A stretch of 64,000 nucleotides of DNA from Alphaproteobacteria bacterium UBA6324. Lineage in GTDB: Bacteria > Pseudomonadota > Alphaproteobacteria > CAAGCB01 > CAG-977. The stretch spans positions 62,001-126,000 of the forward strand of contig DJSW01000029.1 of NCBI GenBank assembly GCA_002439085.1, given 5' to 3'. Below the pieces are notes generated by a model. It did not search any database. It was not told the DNA's origin and saw nothing but the letters and a program-made list of their open reading frames with translations. The position numbers and the translations under genes were made by a program. Below, in pieces: positions 24,382-33,470 of this stretch; within the stretch, counting starts at the first letter, position 1, and each line of letters starts with the position of its first letter.

Positions 24382-25394
24382 TTGTTTTTCCTCGGATCAA
24401 AGGCGTCGCGCGCGGCTTCGCCGATAAACACCAGCACGGTCAGCAAAAAGGCCAGCGACACAAACGCCGCGGCCGCCAGCCACGGCGCCTGCAGGTTTTC
24501 TTTGCCCTGACGCACCAAATCGCCCAGCGACGGCGCGCCCGCCGGCATCCCGAACCCCAGAAAATCCAACGCCGTCAGCGACACGACCGCGCCCGACAGA
24601 ATGAACGGCAGATAGGTCAGCGTCGCCACCATCGCGTTGGGGAACACGTGGCGGAAAATGATGACGAAATCCGGCGTTCCCATTGCGTAAGCCGCCTTGA
24701 CGTAATCGAAATTGCGGGCGCGCAGAAATTCGGCGCGCACCACGGGAACCAGCGTCGTCCATGAAAACAGCAACAAAACGAACAGCAGCGTCCAAAATCC
24801 GGGGGCGATGATGCTGGAAACAATGATCAAAACGAACAGCTGGGGCAGCGATCCCCAGATTTCCAAAAACCGCTGGGCGAACAAATCGACTTTGCCGCCG
24901 AAATACCCCTGCACCGCGCCGGCGAAAATGCCGATCGCCGACGACAGCGCCGTCAAAATCAGCCCGAAAAACAGCGACGACCGCGTCCCGTAAATCAGCC
25001 GAGCCAACACGTCGCGCCCCAAATCATCCGTCCCCAACCGGTTTTCACGACTTGGCGCCGACGGGGCGGGCGACGGCAGGTTGTAATTGATCGTGTCATA
25101 GCTGAACGGAACGGGCGGCATGATGAAAAACCCTTTTTTATTGATGCGGTTCTGCACATAGGGATCCCTGTAATCCGCCGCGGTTTTGAACTTTCCGCCG
25201 AACGTCGTTTCCGGATATTCGTGAAAGATCGGAAAATACCACCCGCCGTCGTACCGCACGACCAGCGGTTTGTCGTTCGCGATGAAACCGGCGGCCGAAA
25301 CGAACGCCAAAATCACGCAAAACAGGATGAAAGCGTAAAATCCGCGCCGGTTCGATTTGAATTTGCGCCAACGTTCACGGTTGCGTTCATTCAT
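24378..25394 (-). CDS. yejE: Oligopeptide ABC transporter permease YejE
   Basis: A 338-residue inner-membrane permease with the OppC-type layout: N-terminal TM (FYAFILFCVILAFVSAAGF), a periplasmic loop with LGTDDLGRDVLARLIYGTR, then about five more helices. The EAA-like cytoplasmic loop (MGTPDFVIIFRHVFPNA) contacts YejF. It starts in an 8-nt overlap with yejB behind GGAGG. Confidence 0.93.
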   Translation of the reverse strand: MNERNRERWRKFKSNRRGFYAFILFCVILAFVSAAGFIANDKPLVVRYDGGWYFPIFHEYPETTFGGKFKTAADYRDPYVQNRINKKGFFIMPPVPFSYDTINYNLPSPAPSAPSRENRLGTDDLGRDVLARLIYGTRSSLFFGLILTALSSAIGIFAGAVQGYFGGKVDLFAQRFLEIWGSLPQLFVLIIVSSIIAPGFWTLLFVLLLFSWTTLVPVVRAEFLRARNFDYVKAAYAMGTPDFVIIFRHVFPNAMVATLTYLPFILSGAVVSLTALDFLGFGMPAGAPSLGDLVRQGKENLQAPWLAAAAFVSLAFLLTVLVFIGEAARDAFDPRKNK

Positions 25395-26481
25395 GGCGGC
25401 CTCCGAAATCTATGCGCGGATCGACCAGATGATACGTCATGTCGCAAATCAGGTTCAGCACCAGCCCGATCAATCCGAAAATGTACAGCGTCCCGAAAAT
25501 CACGGGATAATCGCGGGTCATGACGGATTCAAAGCCCAGCAGCCCCAACCCGTCCAATGAAAACACGACTTCGATCAGCACCGACCCCGTGAACAGCATT
25601 CCGACCAGAACCGCCGGAAAACCGGCCAGAACGATCAGCATCGCGTTGCGGAACACATGGCCGTACAAAACGGCCGTGTTGTCCAATCCCTTGGCCTTGG
25701 CGGTCAGGACGTACTGTTTTGAAATCTCTTCCAAAAACGAATTTTTGGTCAGCATGGTCAGCCCCGCGAAACCGCCCGCGACCATCGACCCGACGGGCAG
25801 AACCAGATGCCACAGGTAATCCTTGACCTTGTCAACCGTCCCCATTTGATCCCAGTTTTCCGAAAACAGTCCGCGCAGGGGAAACACGTTCCAATACCGC
25901 CCGCCGCAAAACAAAACGATCATCGCCATCGCGAACAAAAAGGCGGGAACCGCGTATCCGACAATGACCGCCCAGCTGGTCGCCGCGTCGAATTTCGACC
26001 CGTCGCGCACGGCTTTGGCGATGCCCAGCGGCACGGAAACCAGATAGATGATCAGCGTCGTCCACACCCCCAGCGAAACCGACACGGGCATTTTTTCGCG
26101 GATCAGATCCGTCACGGGCACGTCGCGGTAAAAGCTTTTGCCGAAATCGAAACGCAGGTAGTTTTTCATCATGGTGAAAAACCGCGCGTGCAAAGGTTTG
26201 TCGAATCCGAACTGAACCTCCAATTCCCTGATCAAAGCGGGATCTAGCCCCTGCGCGCCGCGGTATTTCGATTGCACCGCGAAATCCTGCCGCCCCGTTC
26301 CCGCGCCGATCATGCCGCCGTCGCCGATCGTTTTTCCCGCGCCCTGCCCGCTTTGCAGTTTCGCGACGACCTGTTCGACGGGCCCGCCCGGGGCCAGCTG
26401 GACGAACAGGAAATTCACGGCCATGATGCCGAACAGGGTCAACGGGATCAAAGCTAGACGGCGGATGAAATAACGCAGCAT
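25387..26481 (-). CDS. yejB: Oligopeptide ABC transporter permease YejB
   Basis: A 364-residue OppB-type permease. I take the ATG at 26481, whose A is shared with yejA's TGA (TGATG) and which has GGGAG 9 nt upstream; a GTG three codons earlier is possible. MLRYFIRRLALIPLTLFGIM opens TM1, a QFGFDKPLHARFF segment precedes a periplasmic region, and LDNTAVLYGHVFRNAML is the EAA loop. It forms the membrane channel with YejE. Confidence 0.92.
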   Translation of the reverse strand: MLRYFIRRLALIPLTLFGIMAVNFLFVQLAPGGPVEQVVAKLQSGQGAGKTIGDGGMIGAGTGRQDFAVQSKYRGAQGLDPALIRELEVQFGFDKPLHARFFTMMKNYLRFDFGKSFYRDVPVTDLIREKMPVSVSLGVWTTLIIYLVSVPLGIAKAVRDGSKFDAATSWAVIVGYAVPAFLFAMAMIVLFCGGRYWNVFPLRGLFSENWDQMGTVDKVKDYLWHLVLPVGSMVAGGFAGLTMLTKNSFLEEISKQYVLTAKAKGLDNTAVLYGHVFRNAMLIVLAGFPAVLVGMLFTGSVLIEVVFSLDGLGLLGFESVMTRDYPVIFGTLYIFGLIGLVLNLICDMTYHLVDPRIDFGGRHE

Positions 26482-28367
26482 CAGAACCACTCCCTTACCT
26501 GTTGAAACACCGTTTTTTCCCGTCCGGCCGTCCGGTAGCGGCCGCCCGCGCGTTTTTTACGCAAAGCGTCGTCCTTTTTGCCGTCGATCCACCAGCTCAT
26601 CAGCTGGACGCCTTTCATCGGCAACGCGGCGGGTTTGCCGAATTTGTCCCAATACACCAAACGCGTGGACGGCACATACCAATGCGGCACGACGTAATAT
26701 TCCCACAACAGCACGCGATCCAACGCCCGAACGGCCGCGACCAGTTTTTTGCGGTCGGTCGCCTCGACAACCTTTTCGATCAAATCGTCAACGACGGGGT
26801 TTTCGATGCCGGCGTAGTTCTGCGATCCCGCCGCCGCGGCCGCTTTCGACCCCCAGAAATACCGCTGTTCGTTCCCCGGCGAAGTCGATTGCCCCCAGAT
26901 GTTCACGATCATGTCGTAATCGAACGCGTCCGTCCGGTTTTTGTACTGCGTCGTATCGACGGCGCGCACGACCGCCCGAATCCCCAGCCGTTTCAGGATG
27001 CGCACATACGGCAGCGCGATGCGTTCCCATGCGGCCGCCGACGCCGAATCCAGCAGGATCTCGAACGCAAACGGCCGCCCCCGCGCGTCTTTCAAAACGC
27101 CGTCCTGTACCGTCCATCCGGCTTCTTCCAACAACTTGAACGCGCGCTCCAGCTGCGGGCGGATGTTGCCGTCGCCCGCCGTTTTCGGCAGGGAGAAAGG
27201 CTTTTTGAACACCTTTTCGGGCAGTTTGTCGCGATACGCGTTCAACAGCTTCAGCTCTTCGCCTTTCGGCAATCCCTTGGCCGCCAGCTCCGAATTGTCG
27301 AAATAGCTTTGCGTGCGTTTGTACAGCCCGTAAAACAGGTTTTTGTTCGACCATTCAAAATCGAACGCCAGCCCGACGGCTTCGCGCACGCGGCGGTCGG
27401 CGAACAACGGCCGGCGGGTGTTGAAAACGAATCCCTGCATTCCGGACGGCAGACCATGGGAAAACTCGCCCTTGACCAGTCCGTCCTTTTGCGAAAAACC
27501 GTCGTAGGCCGACACCCATTTTTTCGCTTCGTTTTCAACGCGCAGGTCGAACGCGCCCGTTTTGAACGCTTCGACGGCGACGGTCGCGTCGCGGTAATAG
27601 TCATAACGTATCCGGTCGAAATTGTTGAATCCCCTGACGGACGGCAGGTCTTTCGCCCAATAGTTGGGGTCGCGTTCATACACGACATAACGCCCCGTTT
27701 CAAACGCCGCGACCTTGTACGCGCCGCCGCCCAACGGCGGTTCCAGCGTCGTCGCCGCGAAATCCCTGTTTTCCCAGTACGCTTTGGGCAGCACGGGCAT
27801 CTGTCCCAAAATCAGCGGCAGTTCGCGGTTGTCGCCGGCTTTGAACGTGAACAGGACGCGGCGCGGGGATTCGGCCGTCGCCTTTTCAACATTGCCGTAG
27901 TAATAGCGGTACATCGGCAACCCTTTGGCGCGCAGGATGTCAAAGGAAAAAACGACATCGTCCGCCGTCACGGGCGATCCGTCGGAAAACCGCGCCTTGC
28001 GGTTCAGGTTGAACGCCACCCACGACCGGTCTTTGGGCATTTCGACCGTTTCGGCGACCAGCCCGTATTCGGAAAACGGTTCGTCGGCGGATTCCACCAT
28101 CAGCGTGTCGAACAGCAATCCCGTGCCGGCCGCGGGAACGCCTTTGATCGTAAAGGGGTTGAACGTGTCGAAACTGCCGAACGCCGCCATGGTCAGCGTG
28201 CCGCCCTTTGGCGCGTCGGGGTTGACGTAGTCGAAGTTTTTGAAATTCCACCCGTATTTCGGATAGCCGTGCATCGCCACGCCTCTGGCCGGCGTCGCCT
28301 GATATTGCTGCGCGGCGGCGGGCAGCGCGGCGAATAAAACAAACAAAATCGGCAACAGCTTTTTCAC
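26481..28367 (-). CDS. yejA: Oligopeptide-binding periplasmic protein YejA
   Basis: A 628-residue family-5 extracellular solute-binding protein that delivers peptides to YejBEF. The GTG at 28367 starts a typical signal peptide (LLPILFVLFAALPAAAQQ) and overlaps the upstream stop by 4 nt (GTGA), with GGAGG 10 nt before it. Features include YPKYGWNFKNFDYVNPDAPKG, GTLTMAAFGSFDTFNPF and the C-terminal VVPHWYVPSTRLVYWDKFG typical of YejA. An upstream in-frame extension overlaps the previous gene and is rejected. Confidence 0.93.
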   Translation of the reverse strand: MKKLLPILFVLFAALPAAAQQYQATPARGVAMHGYPKYGWNFKNFDYVNPDAPKGGTLTMAAFGSFDTFNPFTIKGVPAAGTGLLFDTLMVESADEPFSEYGLVAETVEMPKDRSWVAFNLNRKARFSDGSPVTADDVVFSFDILRAKGLPMYRYYYGNVEKATAESPRRVLFTFKAGDNRELPLILGQMPVLPKAYWENRDFAATTLEPPLGGGAYKVAAFETGRYVVYERDPNYWAKDLPSVRGFNNFDRIRYDYYRDATVAVEAFKTGAFDLRVENEAKKWVSAYDGFSQKDGLVKGEFSHGLPSGMQGFVFNTRRPLFADRRVREAVGLAFDFEWSNKNLFYGLYKRTQSYFDNSELAAKGLPKGEELKLLNAYRDKLPEKVFKKPFSLPKTAGDGNIRPQLERAFKLLEEAGWTVQDGVLKDARGRPFAFEILLDSASAAAWERIALPYVRILKRLGIRAVVRAVDTTQYKNRTDAFDYDMIVNIWGQSTSPGNEQRYFWGSKAAAAAGSQNYAGIENPVVDDLIEKVVEATDRKKLVAAVRALDRVLLWEYYVVPHWYVPSTRLVYWDKFGKPAALPMKGVQLMSWWIDGKKDDALRKKRAGGRYRTAGREKTVFQQVREWF

Positions 28368-29143
28368 GGGTTCAAAACCTCCGCCGCAGGACGGATCAAA
28401 CACGCGTCCCCGACCGCCAATATCCGGCCGTCGCCGTCGTTTTCCGGCGACAGCGGACGCCCCGTCCAATCGGTCATTTCGCCGCCCGCGCCGCGCACGA
28501 CTGGCACCAACGCCGCGTAATCGTACAGCTTCAAATCGGCTTCGCACACGATGTCGCCGCACCCCGCGGCAACCAGCCCGTAACCGTAGCAATCCGTGCT
28601 GTAGCGCGCCGATTTCACCCGATCGCGCAGGGCGTCGAACCGTTTTTTGTCGTCCGGCTTCGCGAACATCGTCTTGTCCGCCGTCGAAAACAAAACCGCC
28701 CGATCCAGCGACGCGCATTTCCGCGTTTGAACGGGCCGGCCGTTCAGCGTCGTTTGCCGTCCCGCGACGCCGACCCAGCGTTCCTTTGTAAACGGCTGGT
28801 TGATCACGCCCGCGACCGGAACGCCGCGGCACAGCAAAGCGACCAGCGTCCCGAACAACGGCACGCCCGCGATGAACGATTGCGTCCCGTCAATCGGATC
28901 CAACACCCAAACGTATTCCGATTCCGCGTTTTCCGCGCCGTATTCTTCGCCGACGACGCCGTCGCGGGGAAATTCCCGTTTGATCATTTCGCGCATTGCC
29001 CGTTCGGCGTTTTTGTCGGCGGCCGTCACGGGGGTCGAATCGGATTTGTCCGTCACTTCGACCGGTTGGCGGAAAGCGCGCATGATCACGTCCGCCGCCG
29101 CGTCGGCCAGCGCGCAGGCGAAATCGGCGCGATCCTCATACAT
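28364..29143 (-). CDS. hisN: Inositol-monophosphatase family phosphatase, probable histidinol phosphatase
   Basis: A 259-residue Mg-dependent phosphatase. Motifs: GVVGEEYG (metal Glu), YVWVLDPIDGTQSF (metal Asp residues) and the C-terminal DLKLYDYAALVPVVRGAGG (Asp before the final motif, usually WDxAAG). The IDGTQSF variant and length fit the HisN-type histidinol-phosphate phosphatases of Alphaproteobacteria rather than SuhB, but substrate cannot be fixed by eye. It overlaps the upstream Hyi-like gene by 8 nt and yejA by 4 nt. Confidence 0.78.
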   Translation of the reverse strand: MYEDRADFACALADAAADVIMRAFRQPVEVTDKSDSTPVTAADKNAERAMREMIKREFPRDGVVGEEYGAENAESEYVWVLDPIDGTQSFIAGVPLFGTLVALLCRGVPVAGVINQPFTKERWVGVAGRQTTLNGRPVQTRKCASLDRAVLFSTADKTMFAKPDDKKRFDALRDRVKSARYSTDCYGYGLVAAGCGDIVCEADLKLYDYAALVPVVRGAGGEMTDWTGRPLSPENDGDGRILAVGDACLIRPAAEVLNP

Positions 29144-29897
29144 ACTTTTTCATCCATTTCAGCCCGTCGGCCGTTTTCAGCCGCGGCGTGTAGGAACACC
29201 CGACGTGCCCCCGATACCCCTGCGTTTCCAGCGACGACAGGATGTAATCGTAATTCACTTCGCCCGCGTCGGGTTCCGCGCCGGACGGAACGCCCGCGAT
29301 GCGGACGTGGCCGATCAGGGAAATCAGGGAATCGATCGTGTTGCCCAATCCGCCCTCGGTCATTTGGGATTGATAAACGTCAAACAGATAGGCGAACGCC
29401 TTGTCGTCGTTCAGTTCGTCCATCAGTTCCAAAACCTCCAGCGTCGAAGCCGGATAGAAATCCGGATTTTCCGTCGGATTTTTAAATCCCAGCAAAATCC
29501 TCACCCCCGCCTGACGCGCGCGGGGCGCGGCGGCGTGCAGTGCTGAAACGAAAGCGTCGCGGGCGGCGTCGAACCGGTCTTCGTCCAGCGGGCGGCCGGC
29601 GATGTGGATTTGTTTGCATTCCAGAAAATCCGCCTTGTCCAGCAAAGCGTCGAACGCGTCCAAAAACGCGCGTTTCGATTTCGCGTCAAACGCCAAAGCC
29701 GATTGCTCCGCCGGCATGGTCAAAACGGACAGCTTCAGCCCATTGTAGGCGGCCGCGTCCCCCAATTCGCCCAATCCGACGCCGTCGGGCATCGTAAATT
29801 CAACCGATGAAAACCCCGCGTCGCGCGCGGCCTTGCACCGCTGCAAAAACGGGATTTCCGTAAACAAACGATCTATATCCGCGCAAAAAGAAACCAT
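29136..29897 (-). CDS. Hydroxypyruvate-isomerase-like TIM-barrel protein with altered metal site
   Basis: A 253-residue protein with overall Hyi likeness: FCADIDRLFTEIPFLQRCKAA, GFSSVEFTMP, GHVRIAGVPSGAEPDAGEVNYDYI and GYRGHVGCSYTPR. In Hyi the metal/acid-base residues are a Glu in 'LLIEP', an Asp in 'DxYH', a Gln in 'HVQIA' and a Glu in 'GCEYKP'. Here they are Gly137, Asp173, Arg199 and Ser235, and the His after the Asp is Gln176. So only one of four is kept, and isomerase activity is doubtful. It starts 1 nt after the ELM1-like stop and overlaps the phosphatase gene by 8 nt. Confidence 0.72.
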   Translation of the reverse strand: MVSFCADIDRLFTEIPFLQRCKAARDAGFSSVEFTMPDGVGLGELGDAAAYNGLKLSVLTMPAEQSALAFDAKSKRAFLDAFDALLDKADFLECKQIHIAGRPLDEDRFDAARDAFVSALHAAAPRARQAGVRILLGFKNPTENPDFYPASTLEVLELMDELNDDKAFAYLFDVYQSQMTEGGLGNTIDSLISLIGHVRIAGVPSGAEPDAGEVNYDYILSSLETQGYRGHVGCSYTPRLKTADGLKWMKKYV

Positions 29898-29898
29898 T

Positions 29899-30879
29899 TC
29901 ACCCCACCATTTCCTTGATTTTCGCGGCCACGTCCGCCGCCGCGTTCAGTCGTTTTCTCCCGCCGTTTGAAACGGGAACGGGATTTTCCGTCAATTCGAC
30001 GGCGTATCCGTTTTGGTACAGTTCCCGATGCAGCAGGGCGTGTTTCTTCCCGACCGTCCCCGCGGGCGCGTAAATGTAAACCGGCGCGCCGGCCGCGCAG
30101 GCTTCGGAACACATGGAAACGGAATCGCCCGTCACGATGATGTGATCCGCCAGCGCCAGAAAACCGAAGTACGGGTTCTCAATCTCTTTGTTGCCCCACC
30201 CGTAAAAGAATTTCGGATCGGGCAAAGCGTCGCGAATGATCTTTTCCTGCTCCGTCCCCGTGCGGCGCGATGTCGTGACCAGAAACGACCCGCCGCCCAA
30301 CGCCCGCGACAGGGCGGCCGCGCGCGCGGCCAGATCGCGCGCCATTTCCGGCGTGAACGGTTTGTTCTTTGTCGCGCCGCCGACGATCAAAGCGATACGC
30401 GGTTCGGGCAGATCGGCGAAAACCTTTTCCCATTTTTCGCGTTCGGCGGCCAGCCGTTGCGGCGTGATGCGGTGCGGCGCGCCCGTCGTGCGTAAAATGT
30501 TCGGACGCGCGGCCTTGCACCCGTCGTGGTTGGGCAGGACGACCAGATCGAAATCGCTTAACCCGATCAATCCGGGGAACATGATCTGAACGATTTTCGT
30601 TTTCCCGCCCGAAAGCTTTTTGATATGGCGCAACAAAGGCGCGGCGCGCCGTCCCGCGGCGATCGCCACGTCGGGAAACGGCGGTTTGATCCCGTCAACC
30701 GTTTCGCGCGTCACCCCTACGGTTGACGATCCGCGCAAAGCGTTCGGCAGCAAAACGGCCTTGGTGTATCGAACTGTTTTAACGGTCGGCGTCGCGCCCA
30801 TGGCTTCGGCCGTTCCCATGGCCTGCGCGGTGTTTCCGGCTCTGTCGTCGGCCAGCACCCATACTGTTTTATCCGTCAC
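29899..30879 (-). CDS. Mitochondrial-fission-ELM1 family protein
   Basis: A 326-residue protein matching the ELM1 (DUF1022) family: VWVLADDRAGNTAQAMGTAEAMG, FPDVAIAAGRRAAP, DFDLVVLPNHDG, LPEPRIALIVGGATK and the C-terminal ITGDS-type motif IIVTGDSVSMCSEACAAGAPVYIY. The fold is GT-B-like. Alphaproteobacterial members are often near lipid-A/LPS genes, but their reaction is not established. First gene of the long minus-strand operon; a divergent gene starts 89 nt away. Confidence 0.85.
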   Translation of the reverse strand: MTDKTVWVLADDRAGNTAQAMGTAEAMGATPTVKTVRYTKAVLLPNALRGSSTVGVTRETVDGIKPPFPDVAIAAGRRAAPLLRHIKKLSGGKTKIVQIMFPGLIGLSDFDLVVLPNHDGCKAARPNILRTTGAPHRITPQRLAAEREKWEKVFADLPEPRIALIVGGATKNKPFTPEMARDLAARAAALSRALGGGSFLVTTSRRTGTEQEKIIRDALPDPKFFYGWGNKEIENPYFGFLALADHIIVTGDSVSMCSEACAAGAPVYIYAPAGTVGKKHALLHRELYQNGYAVELTENPVPVSNGGRKRLNAAADVAAKIKEMVG

Positions 30880-30896
30880 GGCATCCTTCTTTTGTT

Positions 30897-30918
30897 AATG
30901 AATTTCAAATGAATTTCA
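30897..30918. repeat. Tandem 11-bp repeat between divergent genes
   Basis: AATGAATTTCA occurs twice in a row in the 89-nt gap between the ELM1-like gene and the GH114-like gene, an AT-rich likely promoter region. Confidence 0.5.
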
Positions 30919-30968
30919 CATAGAATAACTAAAATTCTGACAAAAAAACATCAAGAAAGTTTCCTTTC

Positions 30969-32081
30969 ATGGTCAAAAGAGCATATTTTTGCGTCCTGTG
31001 GTGCTTTTTGACGCTGGCCGCGCCGGCGGCGGCGCAGGTTCCGGCGCAAATCCCCGACGATTTCGACCCGCTGGAGGAACGGTTGAAAATCGAAGGCGCG
31101 TACATTCCGAATTATCGCGAAATGATGCGCGATGTCGTCGTCGCTTTGGGGCAGTACGCGCGCGCGACGCGTCCGGAATTCAAGGTTTTTCTGGACGGCG
31201 GGCTGGAATTGATGACGCGCGGCGAATGGGAAAACGATCTGGACGACCTGCACCGCGCCGAAATGGCGGGGGCGAAAACAGACGACGAACGTTTTTTGCT
31301 CAAACTGTTTTCCCCCGAACATCCCGTCGCGGCGGGAACGCCCGTGCGCCGATACATTTCCGCCGTTGACGGCGTGCTGCTGACCAATGGCGTTTGCGGC
31401 AAGGCAAAGGACAAACCGTCCGCCCGCGTTGAAAAAATCATCGCCGATTACGGCCTGTCCGTCATCGCGGCCGAACATTGCGCGACGGAAAAGGAACGCG
31501 CCGCCGCCGTCGCCGTTTTGGCCAAGAAAAAAATCCCCGTCCACGCGGACACGGACAAAACGGCCGCGTTCGACCGGATTCCGGCACGAACCGCCCTGTT
31601 TTTGGAAAATCCGGACAACGTCGATTCCGTGGCCAAAGTCCGCAATATGCTGATCATGACGAACACGCGCCGCTATTCCGACAAGGATTTGTGGGTCAAG
31701 GCGCTGGGCGCGACCAATTACGATTTGCTGGTCATCGAACCGTTTTTCAAATCGAACATCCCTCTGACAAAGGACGAGGTCAAGGAAATCCAATCCAAAA
31801 AGCTGGGGGCGCGGCGGCTGGTTTTCGCCGTTTTGAACATCGCCGTGGCCGAAGACACGCGCCTGTATTGGGAACAGGGGTGGAAAACCGGCGATCCCGC
31901 GTGGCTGCGGTTCCCGTCGAAAACGAACCCCGCCGGCGTCATCGTCGATTATTGGAACCCCGCGTGGAAACGCATCGTCGGCATTTATTTCAAAAGCATT
32001 ATGGAACTGGGATTCGACGGCATCGTTTTGCAAGGCGTTGATGAACACAAAACGTTCGAGCGCATCATCCCGATCGACTAG
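30969..32081 (+). CDS. Secreted GH114-like (endo-polygalactosaminidase family) protein
   Basis: A 370-residue protein with a signal peptide (residues ~1-22, ending AAPAAAQ). The C-terminal part, GVIVDYWNPAWKRIVGIYFKSIMELGFDGIVLQGVDEH, resembles GH114/DUF297 TIM barrels such as the PelA hydrolase domain, where the corresponding 'YWNP.W' and 'GFDGVYLD' strands line the active site. Here YLD is replaced by VLQ, so a catalytic acid may be missing. It is convergent with, and overlaps by 4 nt, an MBOAT acyltransferase gene, which fits polysaccharide processing. Confidence 0.62.
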   Translation: MVKRAYFCVLWCFLTLAAPAAAQVPAQIPDDFDPLEERLKIEGAYIPNYREMMRDVVVALGQYARATRPEFKVFLDGGLELMTRGEWENDLDDLHRAEMAGAKTDDERFLLKLFSPEHPVAAGTPVRRYISAVDGVLLTNGVCGKAKDKPSARVEKIIADYGLSVIAAEHCATEKERAAAVAVLAKKKIPVHADTDKTAAFDRIPARTALFLENPDNVDSVAKVRNMLIMTNTRRYSDKDLWVKALGATNYDLLVIEPFFKSNIPLTKDEVKEIQSKKLGARRLVFAVLNIAVAEDTRLYWEQGWKTGDPAWLRFPSKTNPAGVIVDYWNPAWKRIVGIYFKSIMELGFDGIVLQGVDEHKTFERIIPID

Positions 32082-33466
32082 AACCTGAAATAAATGAACG
32101 GGTTGAACGTCCCCGCGCCGATCACCGTCACCGACAGCAAAAACAACGCCAAAGCGACCGCGCGCGCCAACACCGGATGTTTGTTTTGCGCGGTGAAAAA
32201 GTCTTTGGCGACCGGCGCGGACAAAACGGCCGCGAAGGCAAAGGCCAACGCCTCTTCGCCGTCAACGTAGTAAACGAAATCCAGCGCGGCGTATTCGTCG
32301 GGGATCAGCCCCAGCATTTTTTTGAAATAATCGACCGCGGCGGGCAGGCTTTCCGCCCGAAACAGCACCCACCCCGCCAAAACGGCGGCCAGCGTGTAAA
32401 CCCGCATGAAAAAGTCGCGCGCCCGTCCCCGTTTCGCCGTGTCCAAACCGGCCAGCTTTTCGCAAACGATCAACGCGCCGTGGAACGCGCCCCACAAAAC
32501 GAACGTCCACCCCGCGCCGTGCCACAATCCGGTCATCAAAAACACGAACATCAGGTTGAACGCCGTGCGCGGTTTTGACACGCGGTTGCCGCCCAAGGGA
32601 ATGTAGAGGTATTCCTTGAACCACGTTGACAGGCTGATGTGCCAGCGGCGCCAGAATTCCGTGATCGACCGCGACACATAGGGGTGGTCGAAGTTTTCGG
32701 GGATTTTGAACCCGAACATCCGGCACAGCCCGATCGCCATGTCGGAATACCCGCTGAAATCGTAATAGATTTGGAACATATAGGCGATCGCGCCCGCCCA
32801 CGCGACCGGCGTCGAAACATAGCGCAAATCGCCGCCGAACACTTCGTCCGCCAGCATCCCCAGCGTGTCCGCGATCAGCATTTTCTTCGCCAGCCCGCCG
32901 ATAAAGCGCAGCGCGCCGTAATACACGTCGTCGATATCCTCGGCACGGTCGTCGATCTGGCCGGCGATGTCGTGGTATTTCACGATCGGCCCCGCGATCA
33001 GCTGGGGAAACAGCATGATGTACAGCGCCAGACGGTACGCGTCCTTTTGCGCCGCGACCTGACCGCGGTAAACGTCGATCACATAGGACAGCGCCTGAAA
33101 CGTGTAAAAGGATATCCCGACCGGCAAAACGATGTAAACCGGACCCAACCGCGCGCCGAACACGGCGTTGACGTTTTCCACAACGAAATTGAAGTATTTG
33201 AAATACCCCAGCGTCCCCAGATTCGCGGCGACGGTCAAAAACAGAACCGTCTTTTTAAACCGCGTCGATTCGATCAGCCGCGCGCCGGCGTAGTTGACGA
33301 ACACGGACGCGATCATCAAAAAAACGTACCACGGTTCGCCGAACGCGTAGAACAGAAAGCTGGCGACCAGCAGAACGTCGTTTTTGAACCGCTTCGGCGC
33401 CAAAAAGTAAACGGCGGCGACCGCGGGCAAAAAGATGAACAAAAACGTCATGGATGAAAACAGCAT
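32078..33466 (-). CDS. MBOAT-family O-acyltransferase (AlgI/DltB-like)
   Basis: A 462-residue polytopic protein. RRWHISLSTWFKEYLYIPLGGNR (His276) and GLWHGAGWTFVLWGAFHG (His316) are the two His-containing MBOAT signatures; the N-terminus MLFSSMTFLFIFLPAVAAVYF is typical of AlgI. Such proteins pass acetyl groups across the inner membrane for O-acetylation of exopolysaccharide or cell-wall polymers. The upstream gene, 4 nt away, encodes an AlgJ/X-like periplasmic partner. Confidence 0.92.
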   Translation of the reverse strand: MLFSSMTFLFIFLPAVAAVYFLAPKRFKNDVLLVASFLFYAFGEPWYVFLMIASVFVNYAGARLIESTRFKKTVLFLTVAANLGTLGYFKYFNFVVENVNAVFGARLGPVYIVLPVGISFYTFQALSYVIDVYRGQVAAQKDAYRLALYIMLFPQLIAGPIVKYHDIAGQIDDRAEDIDDVYYGALRFIGGLAKKMLIADTLGMLADEVFGGDLRYVSTPVAWAGAIAYMFQIYYDFSGYSDMAIGLCRMFGFKIPENFDHPYVSRSITEFWRRWHISLSTWFKEYLYIPLGGNRVSKPRTAFNLMFVFLMTGLWHGAGWTFVLWGAFHGALIVCEKLAGLDTAKRGRARDFFMRVYTLAAVLAGWVLFRAESLPAAVDYFKKMLGLIPDEYAALDFVYYVDGEEALAFAFAAVLSAPVAKDFFTAQNKHPVLARAVALALFLLSVTVIGAGTFNPFIYFRF

Positions 33467-33470
33467 TTTT

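Noticed and set aside
26502..28337. 611-codon plus-strand open frame
   Set aside because: Antisense to yejA; biased composition and no ribosome site.
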